From an uncultured Clostridia bacterium (GTDB taxonomy: Bacteria; Bacillota; Clostridia; Oscillospirales; Acutalibacteraceae), in assembly GCA_946406145.1 (NCBI GenBank), contig CAMJJL010000010.1:1-50264 (forward strand): 50,264 nt of DNA. Direction: 5' to 3'. A program made the position numbers and the translations under genes. The notes beneath the pieces were generated by a model. It did not search any database and had not been told where the DNA came from. It was given only the letters and a program-made list of their open reading frames with translations. This document shows positions 1 through 7,884 of the stretch, piece after piece; within the stretch, counting starts at the first letter, position 1, and each line of letters starts with the position of its first letter.

Positions 1-230
<230 letters not shown>

Positions 231-233
231 TTG

Positions 234-266
234 AGTGATCCCTGTCCTTTTCGGGCAGGGATCACT
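234..266 (+). terminator. Hairpin after ligA
   Basis: The arms AGTGATCCCTG and CAGGGATCACT are perfect 11-bp complements. G-C and G-T pairs extend the stem to about 14 bp around a TTTTC loop. It starts 3 bases after the ligA stop. The T run behind it is short, so it may act together with the next hairpin. Confidence 0.6.
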
Positions 267-288
267 TGCGTTTCCGGACAATCTTTTA

Positions 289-326
289 CGGACAGGTTAT
301 ATCCGATGACCTGTCCGCATAGTTTT
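289..326 (+). terminator. Rho-independent terminator upstream of spoIIIA
   Basis: A perfect 9-bp stem (CGGACAGGT / ACCTGTCCG) with an 11-base loop is followed by CATAG and five T residues. It insulates the spoIIIA operon from ligA transcription. Confidence 0.65.
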
Positions 327-376
327 TACTATCGATGTATCAAACAACAAACGTGATTGCGCAGGATGGTGAAAGT

Positions 377-1303
377 ATGGAAAAGAAAAGTATGGATTGT
401 ATTCTCGAGAGGCTTCCCGATCGGATCAGAATCCCTCTGGAAAGAGCACGAAGCGCTTTTGAGGATAAGGTGACAGAAATCGTCTTACGAGCAGAATCGC
501 CTGTGTGTATTCGTGAACGAAAACGAATGTTCTTTCTCACAGACAGCGGCTATCTGACCGATTCCGCATGTGCGGAGAATCTTTTGATAACATCATCGAA
601 AGAGATGGAGCAAACGGTGCTGCGACTGTGCGATTATTCCATCTATGCGTTTCAGAATGAGATCAACAGCGGCTTTATCACGATCGATGGCGGCGTCAGA
701 GTCGGACTGTGCGGCAAGGCGGTCATCCATCATGGTGAGATTATCAATGTCCGTGATATCAGCTCACTGAGCTTTCGTGTCGCGAGGGATATCAGCGGAT
801 GCGCATCCTCGTTGATCCAAAAGCTCGATCCTCTCGGCGGCGTTCTGATCTGCGGAATCCCCGCAAGCGGCAAAACGACGCTGATCCGTGACGCCGCGCG
901 ACAATTATCATACCGTTATCGTGTGAGTGTGCTGGACGAGAGGGGAGAGTTATCCGCCTGTCATCGGGGGAAGTCGGGCTTTTCCCTTGGCTTATGTGAT
1001 GTCTATAACGGTTATCCGAAGGGGATCGCCGCCAATTGCGCGATCCGCAGCATGGCGCCCGAGATCATCATATGCGATGAGATGGGCGATCAGAGTGACG
1101 TCGACCTGTTGCTTTACTCCATGCGGTGCGGCGTAGCGTTCATTGCGACGGTTCACGCTTCATCGATGCAGGATCTCAGGCGCAGAGAGATCACATCAAA
1201 AATGATCAATACCGGCGCTTTTCGGTATATCGTCTTTCTTTGCGCGGACGGTAATGTCGGGCAGATCGATAAAATCTACGAAATGTGTGACGCACGTGAT
1301 TAA
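377..1303 (+). CDS. spoIIIAA: Stage III sporulation protein AA (SpoIIIAA ATPase)
   Basis: Secretion-type ATPase of the SpoIIIA complex, which in the mother cell energises the channel linking it to the forespore. The P-loop GIPASGKTT is near residues 160-168 and a Walker B-like IIICDEMG lies further on, followed by the ATVHASS segment found in type II/IV secretion ATPases. I start it at the second in-frame ATG (377) because GGATGG sits 7 bases upstream; the ATG at 335 has no ribosome binding site. That gives 308 residues, the normal size for the family. It is the first gene of a tightly coupled operon AA-AH, and its end overlaps spoIIIAB. Family knowledge says transcription is by sigma-E; I did not find a convincing sigma-E promoter by eye. 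Confidence 0.93.
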   Translation: MEKKSMDCILERLPDRIRIPLERARSAFEDKVTEIVLRAESPVCIRERKRMFFLTDSGYLTDSACAENLLITSSKEMEQTVLRLCDYSIYAFQNEINSGFITIDGGVRVGLCGKAVIHHGEIINVRDISSLSFRVARDISGCASSLIQKLDPLGGVLICGIPASGKTTLIRDAARQLSYRYRVSVLDERGELSACHRGKSGFSLGLCDVYNGYPKGIAANCAIRSMAPEIIICDEMGDQSDVDLLLYSMRCGVAFIATVHASSMQDLRRREITSKMINTGAFRYIVFLCADGNVGQIDKIYEMCDARD

Positions 1304-1763
1304 GCTGATTCTATGTATCGTGATCCTGTTCTGCGGTGCGGTGATCGGTATCCATTTATCACAAAAGCTCACTCGCCGCAGGGATGTTCTGACAGAATTC
1401 GAGGTGCTGTTCCACAGGGCTTTGATCCGCATTGAGTATAACGCAGGCGATCTGTGCGAGGTGTTCTCCGATAATTTTGCAGGATTTCCGTTCGAGCATA
1501 CGATCCCTTTCGATATCCAGTGGCAGCGGTTGATTGACAGCTTCTCTTATGTATTATCGAAAGATGACGTCGGGATGCTCCGATCCTTTACCAAGGATCT
1601 CGGAGCGGCAGATGTCGATTCACAAAGACAGCATATCACTTTGTTCGGTGAATTGTTGAAGGAACACATATGTGAAGCACAGGATGACATACAAAAGAAA
1701 GCAAAAATGTACAGGATAATTCCGCTGTCGGTGGGAATGGTGATCTCTCTGATGGTGATATAG
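1296..1763 (+). CDS. spoIIIAB: Stage III sporulation protein AB
   Basis: SpoIIIAB resembles GspF-type secretion proteins and belongs to the mother-cell side of the SpoIIIA apparatus. The product has an N-terminal membrane helix (IKLILCIVILFCGAVIG), a soluble helical middle and a C-terminal helix (PLSVGMVISLMVI). I choose GTG at 1296, overlapping the spoIIIAA stop. This places the first membrane helix at the very N-terminus, as in Bacillus SpoIIIAB, and yields 155 residues. The in-frame ATG at 1254 would add 14 residues lying wholly inside spoIIIAA. Neither start has a strong ribosome binding site, so translation is probably coupled to spoIIIAA. Confidence 0.88.
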   Translation: MIKLILCIVILFCGAVIGIHLSQKLTRRRDVLTEFEVLFHRALIRIEYNAGDLCEVFSDNFAGFPFEHTIPFDIQWQRLIDSFSYVLSKDDVGMLRSFTKDLGAADVDSQRQHITLFGELLKEHICEAQDDIQKKAKMYRIIPLSVGMVISLMVI

Positions 1764-1775
1764 GGATGGAAGAAT

Positions 1776-1970
1776 ATGGACGTTGATATGATATTTAAGA
1801 TTGCGGCGATCGGGATCATCGTCGCAATCCTCAACCAGCTGTTGGTACGCAGCGGCAGAGAGGAGCAGGCGCTCTTGACGACGATCGCGGGGTTGGTGGT
1901 GGCGCTGATGATGATCATCTCACAGATCAGCGAGCTGTTCACGACCGTCAAGAACACCTTTGGATTATAA
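1776..1970 (+). CDS. spoIIIAC: Stage III sporulation protein AC
   Basis: A 64-residue protein with two membrane helices (FKIAAIGIIVAILNQLLV and TIAGLVVALMMIISQI) separated by a short polar loop. This is the standard size and layout of SpoIIIAC, a small membrane subunit of the mother-cell SpoIIIA complex. The MDVDMIFKIAAIGI start matches the family closely. It lies 12 bases after spoIIIAB and 2 bases before spoIIIAD. Confidence 0.9.
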   Translation: MDVDMIFKIAAIGIIVAILNQLLVRSGREEQALLTTIAGLVVALMMIISQISELFTTVKNTFGL

Positions 1971-1972
1971 GC

Positions 1973-2359
1973 ATGAACATTATCACCATTTGCGGCGCTG
2001 CTATCGTCACAGCGGTATTGGCGGTGATGCTCCGATCCCAGAGCCCTCACAGCGCCATGCTGTTGTCCGTAGCCGCAGGAGCGATCATTATCCTGAGTTT
2101 ATTAAAGCATCTTCCCGATACGCTGTCGGGGATCCAAAGCGTTTTGTCGGACGGCGGTATCAACACAGCCGATATTGCGATCCTGCTGAAGGTGATGGGG
2201 ATATGCTTTGTCACGGAATTTACCTGTGACTGTGTGACGGAGGCAGGCTTGCTGTCGCTGAGCACCAATATCTCCTTTGCCGGAAAGATCCTGGTGTTAC
2301 TCACATCATTACCGCTCTTTCAAAATATGATCACTGTGATCACAAAACTGGGCAGCTGA
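1973..2359 (+). CDS. spoIIIAD: Stage III sporulation protein AD
   Basis: A 128-residue membrane protein with four predicted hydrophobic helices. The segment ILLKVMGICFVTEFTCDC, followed by EAG and a KILVLLTSLPLF helix, matches the SpoIIIAD pattern of a conserved glutamate within a membrane helix. Its length is within a few residues of Bacillus SpoIIIAD. It starts 2 bases after spoIIIAC and ends 1 base before spoIIIAE, so the three genes are almost certainly co-translated. The role is as a membrane subunit of the sporulation feeding channel. Confidence 0.9.
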   Translation: MNIITICGAAIVTAVLAVMLRSQSPHSAMLLSVAAGAIIILSLLKHLPDTLSGIQSVLSDGGINTADIAILLKVMGICFVTEFTCDCVTEAGLLSLSTNISFAGKILVLLTSLPLFQNMITVITKLGS

Positions 2360-2360
2360 T

Positions 2361-3473
2361 ATGAAGCGTATATTGATGGTGTTGCTTGGTGTTCTGTTGA
2401 TCGGCTGTTTTACGATCAGATGTAATGCCGTGGCTTTGTTTGACAATGAGAAAAGTGAGATTGAACGCAGTGTCGATGATGAAACCAAAAACAGATTAAG
2501 CGAATTAGGCATATCGGGCATTGATGATATCACTCAAAAAGGCATTGACAGTGCGTCTGTATGGAAGTACCTAACTGAATTAGTCGCGTCATACAGCTCA
2601 GGGCCGATGGCGGCGCTGATCTTGCTCACTGCGGTATTGTTGTTCGGTTCGATCGCGGAATCGTATACCTACTCGCTGCGGTATACGGATACGAGAGATA
2701 TCATGGGCGTTGTCATCAGTCTGTTTATCACGTCGATCATCGTCAATCCCGTGACACAACTGATTGCTTTATCGTCAACCGTGATCCAAGGCGCGTCAGC
2801 GATGATGACGGTTTATCTTCCCGTGATGGCAGGGATACTGGTATTCTCGGGACATATGATCTCGTCGGGCGGATACTACGCGGCGGTGATCACTGTATCT
2901 CAGGTGATATCGCGATTATCGGTGACAGTATTCACACCGCTGTTATCAGTGTTCCTGTCATTATCGGTTTGTGCAAGCATATCCACGCGTATCCGGCTCG
3001 GCGGATTGATCGAGATCGCGAGCAAGGGCTTCAAATACGGGATCACCTTTATGATGAGCGTATTTACGGCGGTGATCGGACTTAACGGCGCGTTATCCGG
3101 CGCGGCGGACAGTGTCGCGAATAAAGCGGCGCGGTTCGGGCTGAGCTCCTTCATTCCGCTGATCGGATCGTCGATCGCCGAGGCGTACGGCGCGATACAA
3201 AACAGTGTCGGCATCCTGCGGTCGGGAGCAGGGGTATTCATTATTATCGCGTTGTTTATCTGCTTTGCGCCGTTGATTACACAAAGTATTCTGTGGTCAA
3301 CCACTCTATGGGTCGCAAAAAGCATCGGCGAGATGCTCTCCGTCACTTCCGCATCATCCATGATCAACGCGTTATCGCAGTTTTTATCTGCGCTCAGAGT
3401 GATGCTGATCGCCGTGATGACGTTGTTTATCATCTCGACGTCGATCATGATGTCACTGGGAGGTCACACATGA
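2361..3473 (+). CDS. spoIIIAE: Stage III sporulation protein AE
   Basis: A 370-residue polytopic membrane protein: N-terminal signal-like helix (residues 1-22), a short charged region, then seven or so hydrophobic segments. Conserved family blocks include SGPMAALILL, MAGILVFSGHMIS and the C-terminal FIIIALFICFAPLI. SpoIIIAE is the largest membrane component of the SpoIIIA channel. No strong ribosome binding site precedes the ATG; the gene begins 1 base after spoIIIAD ends, so translation is probably coupled. The 3' end overlaps the spoIIIAF start codon. Confidence 0.92.
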   Translation: MKRILMVLLGVLLIGCFTIRCNAVALFDNEKSEIERSVDDETKNRLSELGISGIDDITQKGIDSASVWKYLTELVASYSSGPMAALILLTAVLLFGSIAESYTYSLRYTDTRDIMGVVISLFITSIIVNPVTQLIALSSTVIQGASAMMTVYLPVMAGILVFSGHMISSGGYYAAVITVSQVISRLSVTVFTPLLSVFLSLSVCASISTRIRLGGLIEIASKGFKYGITFMMSVFTAVIGLNGALSGAADSVANKAARFGLSSFIPLIGSSIAEAYGAIQNSVGILRSGAGVFIIIALFICFAPLITQSILWSTTLWVAKSIGEMLSVTSASSMINALSQFLSALRVMLIAVMTLFIISTSIMMSLGGHT

Positions 3474-3967
3474 ACGGGATCAAGGCAGTCAGCATGACGC
3501 TGTGCTATACCTGTGTCGCCGTCAGCATAATCACGGTTTTGATTCCGCAAAAGCGGACACGCAGAGTCATGGGCTTTGTTGTCGGGCTGTTTTTTATCAG
3601 TACGTTCCTCACCGCTGCAGCAGCGCAGGTAAGTGAGCTCGATCTTCATTCACCGTATCCAAGTGATATCCCGATCCCTACCTATCCTGTGGAAGATTCC
3701 CGTGATACGGTCGCCCGGATGACGGCGGATCAACTGACGCAGGCATTGAATGAGCTTTTGAATAATGAAGGGATTTTTCCGGACGATATTAAGCTGACGC
3801 TGAAAATATCCGACGAGGGCAGAATATCTGTTGTACGTGCCGTCATATATATTAGCGAACAGGATATTCATAAAACGCCGACGATCAAAAGCATCGTCTA
3901 CAGGAATATTTCAAAGGAGCCTGAAATACATGTTACAGGGGAAGAAGCTCAGCAAGTGGTTGGGTGA
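3470..3967 (+). CDS. spoIIIAF: Stage III sporulation protein AF
   Basis: I start this at ATG 3470, which overlaps the spoIIIAE stop (ATGA) and has GGGAGG 6 to 12 bases upstream. The 165-residue product has two N-terminal membrane helices (residues 5-22 and 32-50) and a soluble alpha/beta domain of the kind that forms rings in secretion systems. SpoIIIAF is an accessory membrane subunit of the channel. It is shorter than Bacillus SpoIIIAF (206 residues). The last 38 bases overlap spoIIIAG in another frame, an unusually long overlap for this operon. Confidence 0.85.
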   Translation: MNGIKAVSMTLCYTCVAVSIITVLIPQKRTRRVMGFVVGLFFISTFLTAAAAQVSELDLHSPYPSDIPIPTYPVEDSRDTVARMTADQLTQALNELLNNEGIFPDDIKLTLKISDEGRISVVRAVIYISEQDIHKTPTIKSIVYRNISKEPEIHVTGEEAQQVVG

Positions 3968-4346
3968 CAAAAGAGTGATCAAAATCGCTGTGATCATCGG
4001 TACGGCGGCGGTATTGTTGATCGGACTGTCATCATTCATCGATTTCTCGGGCGGTGAAAAGGACAATTCCGAGCGATATGCCGCCAAAACCGAAGCGCAT
4101 CTTTTGGAGATCATTTCACAGATCAGTGGGGTGGGGGAGGCAAAGATCTTTTTGACGATGGATAACGGCGGAGAGAATGTCTATCTCAAGAATACCGATA
4201 CGAAAACGAAAAGCATTGAACCGAAGGTGCGCGGTGTGGTAGTGGTATGTGACGGCGGCGATGATCCGCTGGTTGTTGCCCGTGTGCTGGATGCCGTGAC
4301 CAAATCACTGAATATCAGTTCAGATAAGGTATGTATCACAAAATGA
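3930..4346 (+). CDS. spoIIIAG: Stage III sporulation protein AG
   Basis: Starts at ATG 3930 with AAAGGAG about 10 bases upstream, although the frame is open further back. The 138-residue protein has one membrane helix (about residues 18-36) followed by an extracytoplasmic domain. It contains EPKVRGVVVVCDGGDDPLV, the hallmark of SpoIIIAG. In Bacillus SpoIIIAG forms a large ring in the intermembrane space; this version is much shorter than the 229-residue Bacillus protein and lacks most of the ring insert. Directly downstream are three repeat units that separate it from spoIIIAH. Confidence 0.88.
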   Translation: MLQGKKLSKWLGDKRVIKIAVIIGTAAVLLIGLSSFIDFSGGEKDNSERYAAKTEAHLLEIISQISGVGEAKIFLTMDNGGENVYLKNTDTKTKSIEPKVRGVVVVCDGGDDPLVVARVLDAVTKSLNISSDKVCITK

Positions 4347-4348
4347 TA

Positions 4349-4490
4349 TATGTTGAGATTGTCACAGCCTGCGGCTTCACAATGACAGTTTTTTATCATG
4401 TTGAGATTGTCACAGCCTGCGGCTTCACTATGACAGTTTTTTATCATGTTGAGATTGCCACAGCCTGCGGCTTTACAATGACTAATCTAT
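4349..4490. repeat. Three tandem 48-bp palindromic repeat units
   Basis: Units beginning TGTTGAGATTG(T/C)CACAGCC start at 4351, 4399 and 4447, an exact 48-base period. Each unit folds as ATTGT-cac-AGCC-tgc-GGCT-tc-ACAAT. Read on the minus strand the unit is TGTCATTGTGAAGCC...CAATCTCAACA, the same ends as the repeats at 16729 and 18864. The array fills the spoIIIAG-spoIIIAH gap. Confidence 0.85.
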
Positions 4491-4509
4491 AATAAAAAGG
4501 TGGAGAAAT

Positions 4510-5055
4510 ATGAGAATCAAAAAGCAACATGTATTGGTGGCGGCACTGGTCTTAGCGTTCGGAGCGGCAGTGTATCTGAACTGGCAGTTTTCGGGAACGC
4601 CGTTGATCGCTTCCACATCCAAGGAGCTCGGCGCCGCAACCTATGTCAACAATGACGCGACTGCCACAACGGATGAGGTCGCGTCGGATTCCGTAACCGA
4701 GATGACGCCTGAGGCTAAGCTCGCACAGGCAAAGACCGATCGTACGCAGGCGCAGGATAAAGCGTTGGAAGCAGCTGAGAATGTGCTGTCGCTGTCGGAC
4801 AGCTCCGATGACGCGAAAACGGAAGCGGTGAAAGCGGCAAATTCCATCGAACAGCGGATACTGGCGCAGAGTAATATCGAGGGGATCCTTTCCGCAAAGG
4901 GATATCCCGGCGCGGTATGCTATATCTCCGACTCAGGATGCACCGTCACACTCTTATCAAGTGAGATGACCGAGGACGCACCCATGATCATCAAAGAAGC
5001 GATCATATCACAGTCTGAGATCGAATTCAATAATATCGTCATTATAGATGTATAA
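4510..5055 (+). CDS. spoIIIAH: Stage III sporulation protein AH
   Basis: A 181-residue protein with an N-terminal membrane helix (residues 7-25), a low-complexity Thr/Asp/Glu/Ala linker, a helical segment and a C-terminal alpha/beta domain (about 115-181) of the YscJ/FliF ring-building type. SpoIIIAH spans the mother-cell membrane and pairs with forespore SpoIIQ to form the intercellular channel. The C-terminal run SEIEFNNIVIIDV is typical. A ribosome binding site (AAGGTGGAG) is present. It is the last gene of the operon and is followed by a shared hairpin facing the minus-strand pullulanase gene. Confidence 0.9.
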   Translation: MRIKKQHVLVAALVLAFGAAVYLNWQFSGTPLIASTSKELGAATYVNNDATATTDEVASDSVTEMTPEAKLAQAKTDRTQAQDKALEAAENVLSLSDSSDDAKTEAVKAANSIEQRILAQSNIEGILSAKGYPGAVCYISDSGCTVTLLSSEMTEDAPMIIKEAIISQSEIEFNNIVIIDV

Positions 5056-5060
5056 AAATA

Positions 5061-5084
5061 ACGGACGGGTTTGCTCCCGTCCGT
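5061..5084. terminator. Bidirectional terminator between spoIIIAH and pulA
   Basis: A perfect hairpin (ACGGACGGG / CCCGTCCGT, loop TTTGCT) lies between two converging genes. On the minus strand it is followed by TTATTTTTA, a good U tract; on the plus strand by TTTGCTGTT. Confidence 0.75.
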
Positions 5085-5090
5085 TTGCTG

Positions 5091-7139
5091 TTATTGTAAC
5101 AATTTTAAGATTTCTTCCTGGATATCCGACGTCTGGATATCTGATTTTCTTTTCGCCGTATTGAAATCGGTGCCGTTGATCTTATCATAGCTCTCCGCGT
5201 CGATGATGATCAGTGCGGAGCGCGGCGGAATCAGTGTATCCTGCTCAAAGCGATACAGCGCCTTGTCGGAGGCTTCATCCGCGTTGGCAATCACATACCA
5301 GTTCTGCGGCAGTTCATACTGCGACTTGATCTGCGGTACACAGGGCTTGTCGGAGTTGTTGATGATCACACTGAGCATCCGCCACTCGCCCTCGGTATCG
5401 TTTTTCAGCGTCAGGGAAAGGCTCTGACCGTTATAGACGATATAACCGTCATTGACCGCCTTCGTCGTATTGTCGCGCAGGGGAGAGAACGCCTTGCGGA
5501 TCTCGATCAATCCTCTGTAGTATTTGACCAACTCCTGATAGCGTACCGTACGCGTCCAATTGATGGAGTTGATGGAATCAGGGGATTTGTAGGAGTTATG
5601 ATCGCCCTTCTTCGTTCTCGCGAATTCCTCTCCCGCCATCCAGAAGGAGATACCCAAGGAAGACAGGATCAGGGTCGCGGCGAGCTTGTTCTGGCTGATA
5701 TACAGGTTGTCGGTGGTGTCAAAATCATCACACCAGTTGGATTTGAGGATTTTATCCCACAGGGTCAGGTTATCATGCGCAGACGCGTAGGTAATGCACT
5801 GTGAAGGCTCGTTCGCCCAGTTGCCGAAGGTCACGGAAGAAGCACCCATCATACCCGCGATAACATTATAGGCACTGTGGGTGGAGCCTTGGATAAAGCC
5901 CTTGCTGTCGTCATCGGAGCCGCCCTTGATGCCGTGACGCATATCATCGTTGAACATACCGATACGGGTCGAGAGCTTCTTAGCGTTCGCTTTATTGGAG
6001 CAATCCTCGCCTGAAATACCGTTCTCGCCGTCGTTGGCTGTCCACGGCTCACCGTACATGAGGATGCGCTTGTCGATCTGATCGAGCGCCTCACGGATCA
6101 GGTTCATGGTCTCGATATCGTGACATGCCATGAGATCAAATCGGAAGCCGTCGATATGGTATTCATTTGCCCAGTAGCACAGTGAGTCGATCATAAACTT
6201 ACGGTACATGGTCTTGTCACTGGCAGTAACGTTACCACAGCCGGAGGAGTTGAGGAATTTGCCGTCCTGCATACGGAAGTAGTAGCCGGGTACGGTATTC
6301 TCAAAGGGAGAATGCGCGGTGGAGAACACATGGTTATATACCACATCCATGATCACACCGATGCCCTCGTCATGCAGTGCCTTGACCATTTCCTTGAACT
6401 CTCTGATGCGCACCTCACCGTGATAGGGATCGGTCGAGTAGGAGCCCTCGGGAACATTGTAGTTAACGGGATCATAGCCCCAGTTGTATTCAACGCCGGT
6501 CATCTCGTTGACGGAACCGAAGTCGAATACGGGGTTGAGCTGAACATGTGTGATGCCCAGCTGTTTTAAATAATTCACGCATGTCGGATAGGAGGTAAAG
6601 GGAATGAATGTGCCCTTTTCCGTGAACGCGAGGTATTTTCCGCGATGCGCTTTGTTGACGCCGGAGGTGTCGGAGGAAGAGAAGTCGCGCACATGTACCT
6701 CCCAGATGATTGCGTCATTCGGCTTTTCGGGCAGAACATGATGATCGTTCTCCCAACCCCAGGGATTGGTTTCCAAAAGATTCACGACCTCGGAACGCTG
6801 AGAGTTTACGCCGACTGCTTTGGAATAAACATCCTGCGTCTCATGGGTACCGGATTCGGTCTTGATCACGTAGGTGTAGTAGGTATGATTCAGATCGCCG
6901 TCGATCGTGGCGGACCAGATACCGGTCACCGCGTCGTACAACATCTGCTTGATGCTCAATACCTGTGCGCCGTCCTCATAGAAGGAACCGGTGGAGTAGA
7001 GCTTTAACAATACCTGCTCTGCCGAAGGAGCCCAAACCTTGAAGGTCGTGTTTTCGGGAGTATAGGTATAGCCTAAATCGTTGCCGTCGTAAGTATTGTA
7101 GATTTCAGATTTGTTGGAATAAAATGCGGTAGTACCCAA
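5091..7139 (-). CDS. pulA: Type I pullulanase (GH13_14), cytoplasmic
   Basis: Hydrolyses alpha-1,6 branch points of pullulan, glycogen and starch-derived branched dextrins. The 682-residue protein has an N-terminal CBM48-like beta domain (about 20-110) and then a GH13 barrel. The pullulanase signature YNWGYDP is at 218-224 and the first conserved barrel motif DVVYNH at 265-270. The catalytic triad is the nucleophile D335 in GFRFD, acid/base E364 in YGEPW, and D456 in ASAHDN. There is no signal peptide, so it should act inside the cell on imported or stored dextrins, complementing the secreted amylase at 46877. GTGAGGT precedes the ATG, and a consensus-like promoter lies about 60 bases upstream. 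Confidence 0.93.
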   Translation of the reverse strand: MGTTAFYSNKSEIYNTYDGNDLGYTYTPENTTFKVWAPSAEQVLLKLYSTGSFYEDGAQVLSIKQMLYDAVTGIWSATIDGDLNHTYYTYVIKTESGTHETQDVYSKAVGVNSQRSEVVNLLETNPWGWENDHHVLPEKPNDAIIWEVHVRDFSSSDTSGVNKAHRGKYLAFTEKGTFIPFTSYPTCVNYLKQLGITHVQLNPVFDFGSVNEMTGVEYNWGYDPVNYNVPEGSYSTDPYHGEVRIREFKEMVKALHDEGIGVIMDVVYNHVFSTAHSPFENTVPGYYFRMQDGKFLNSSGCGNVTASDKTMYRKFMIDSLCYWANEYHIDGFRFDLMACHDIETMNLIREALDQIDKRILMYGEPWTANDGENGISGEDCSNKANAKKLSTRIGMFNDDMRHGIKGGSDDDSKGFIQGSTHSAYNVIAGMMGASSVTFGNWANEPSQCITYASAHDNLTLWDKILKSNWCDDFDTTDNLYISQNKLAATLILSSLGISFWMAGEEFARTKKGDHNSYKSPDSINSINWTRTVRYQELVKYYRGLIEIRKAFSPLRDNTTKAVNDGYIVYNGQSLSLTLKNDTEGEWRMLSVIINNSDKPCVPQIKSQYELPQNWYVIANADEASDKALYRFEQDTLIPPRSALIIIDAESYDKINGTDFNTAKRKSDIQTSDIQEEILKLLQ

Positions 7140-7200
7140 TACAAAGACCTCACTTTATATCGTTTTTTCATCATTCAAATACAGGGATACGTACTTTAAT

Positions 7201-7229
7201 ATTTTAACATCGATAGCGTTCATTTTCAA
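7201..7229 (-). promoter_or_regulatory. Predicted sigma-A promoter of pulA
   Basis: Read on the minus strand: TTGAAA (7224-7229), 17-base spacer, TAAAAT (7201-7206). It would start transcription about 55 bases before the pulA ATG. No CcpA cre site was evident by eye. Confidence 0.5.
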
Positions 7230-7380
7230 CCAAAAGTTAAGACTTAGCCCCATATCTATTAAATTCTGTTCTATTCAATAAAAATTATGTAGATAAATTG
7301 TTGATTCTGTCAAATTTGGAATGGCTGTTTTTTATCCTCTTTCTTATAAATTATGATTGTATATTCGTGTTGTTCCTATA

Positions 7381-7409
7381 TTTACAAAGATGAATGAATA
7401 TGCTATAAT
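7381..7409 (+). promoter_or_regulatory. Predicted sigma-A promoter of the nusB operon
   Basis: TTTACA (7381-7386), 17-base spacer and TATAAT (7404-7409), with an extended -10 TGC directly in front. It excludes the upstream in-frame ATGs of nusB as starts. Confidence 0.7.
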
Positions 7410-7446
7410 AAATTTGTATGATTATCAGCAGAAACGAGGGGTTTTT

Positions 7447-7884
7447 ATGTGTGAAGAAATCAACGCCGTGAGCAAAGAGCGTAACAATATTTCCCGATAT
7501 AAAAAGCGTGAGCAGGCGTTCCTGCTGTGCTTTGAATCGCTGTTTTCCGACGCGGATATTGACGAGCTTGCCGACAACGCCGGTGACGCTCGTGACGAAT
7601 TTCTGAGCGATTACGCGATCGACTGCGTCAAAGGGATCAAAAAGCATCAGGAAGAGATTGATGAAAAAATCTCCTCCAACCTGAAATCGGGCTGGAAGAT
7701 CAACCGCATCTCTAAGGTGTCTCTCGCGATTATGCGAGTTGCTGTTTATGAGATGCTGTATCTGGAAGATATTCCCGTATCGGTTTCGATCAATGAGGCG
7801 GTAGAGCTCTCCAAAAAGTATACCGTAGAGGATGATACCGCCTTCATCAACGGCGTACTCGGCGCAATCGCAAAAGCCTTATGA
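7447..7884 (+). CDS. nusB: Transcription antitermination factor NusB
   Basis: NusB is a small all-helical protein that binds boxA RNA with NusE (S10) and prevents premature termination in rRNA operons. The 145-residue product has the family features: an N-terminal R-x-x-AF-LLCFE helix, and KVSLAIMRVAVYEMLYLEDIPVSVSINEAVELSKKY near 95-130, which is the diagnostic C-terminal helix bundle, ending FINGVLGAIAK. The start at 7447 has GAGGGG upstream and lies after the promoter; earlier in-frame ATGs would overlap the promoter. The stop overlaps the next gene (ATGA). Confidence 0.92.
   Translation: MCEEINAVSKERNNISRYKKREQAFLLCFESLFSDADIDELADNAGDARDEFLSDYAIDCVKGIKKHQEEIDEKISSNLKSGWKINRISKVSLAIMRVAVYEMLYLEDIPVSVSINEAVELSKKYTVEDDTAFINGVLGAIAKAL

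Larger units (their letters stand above)
7140..7446. other. AT-rich divergent intergenic region pulA / nusB
   Basis: This 307-bp stretch carries no plausible gene. It holds the minus-strand pulA promoter and the plus-strand nusB promoter listed separately. I see no repeat or operator-like inverted repeat in it. Confidence 0.7.

Noticed and set aside
4349-4490. CRISPR array (three direct repeats)
   Set aside because: The units are contiguous with almost no unique spacer, are themselves palindromic, and match single copies elsewhere; there are no cas genes.
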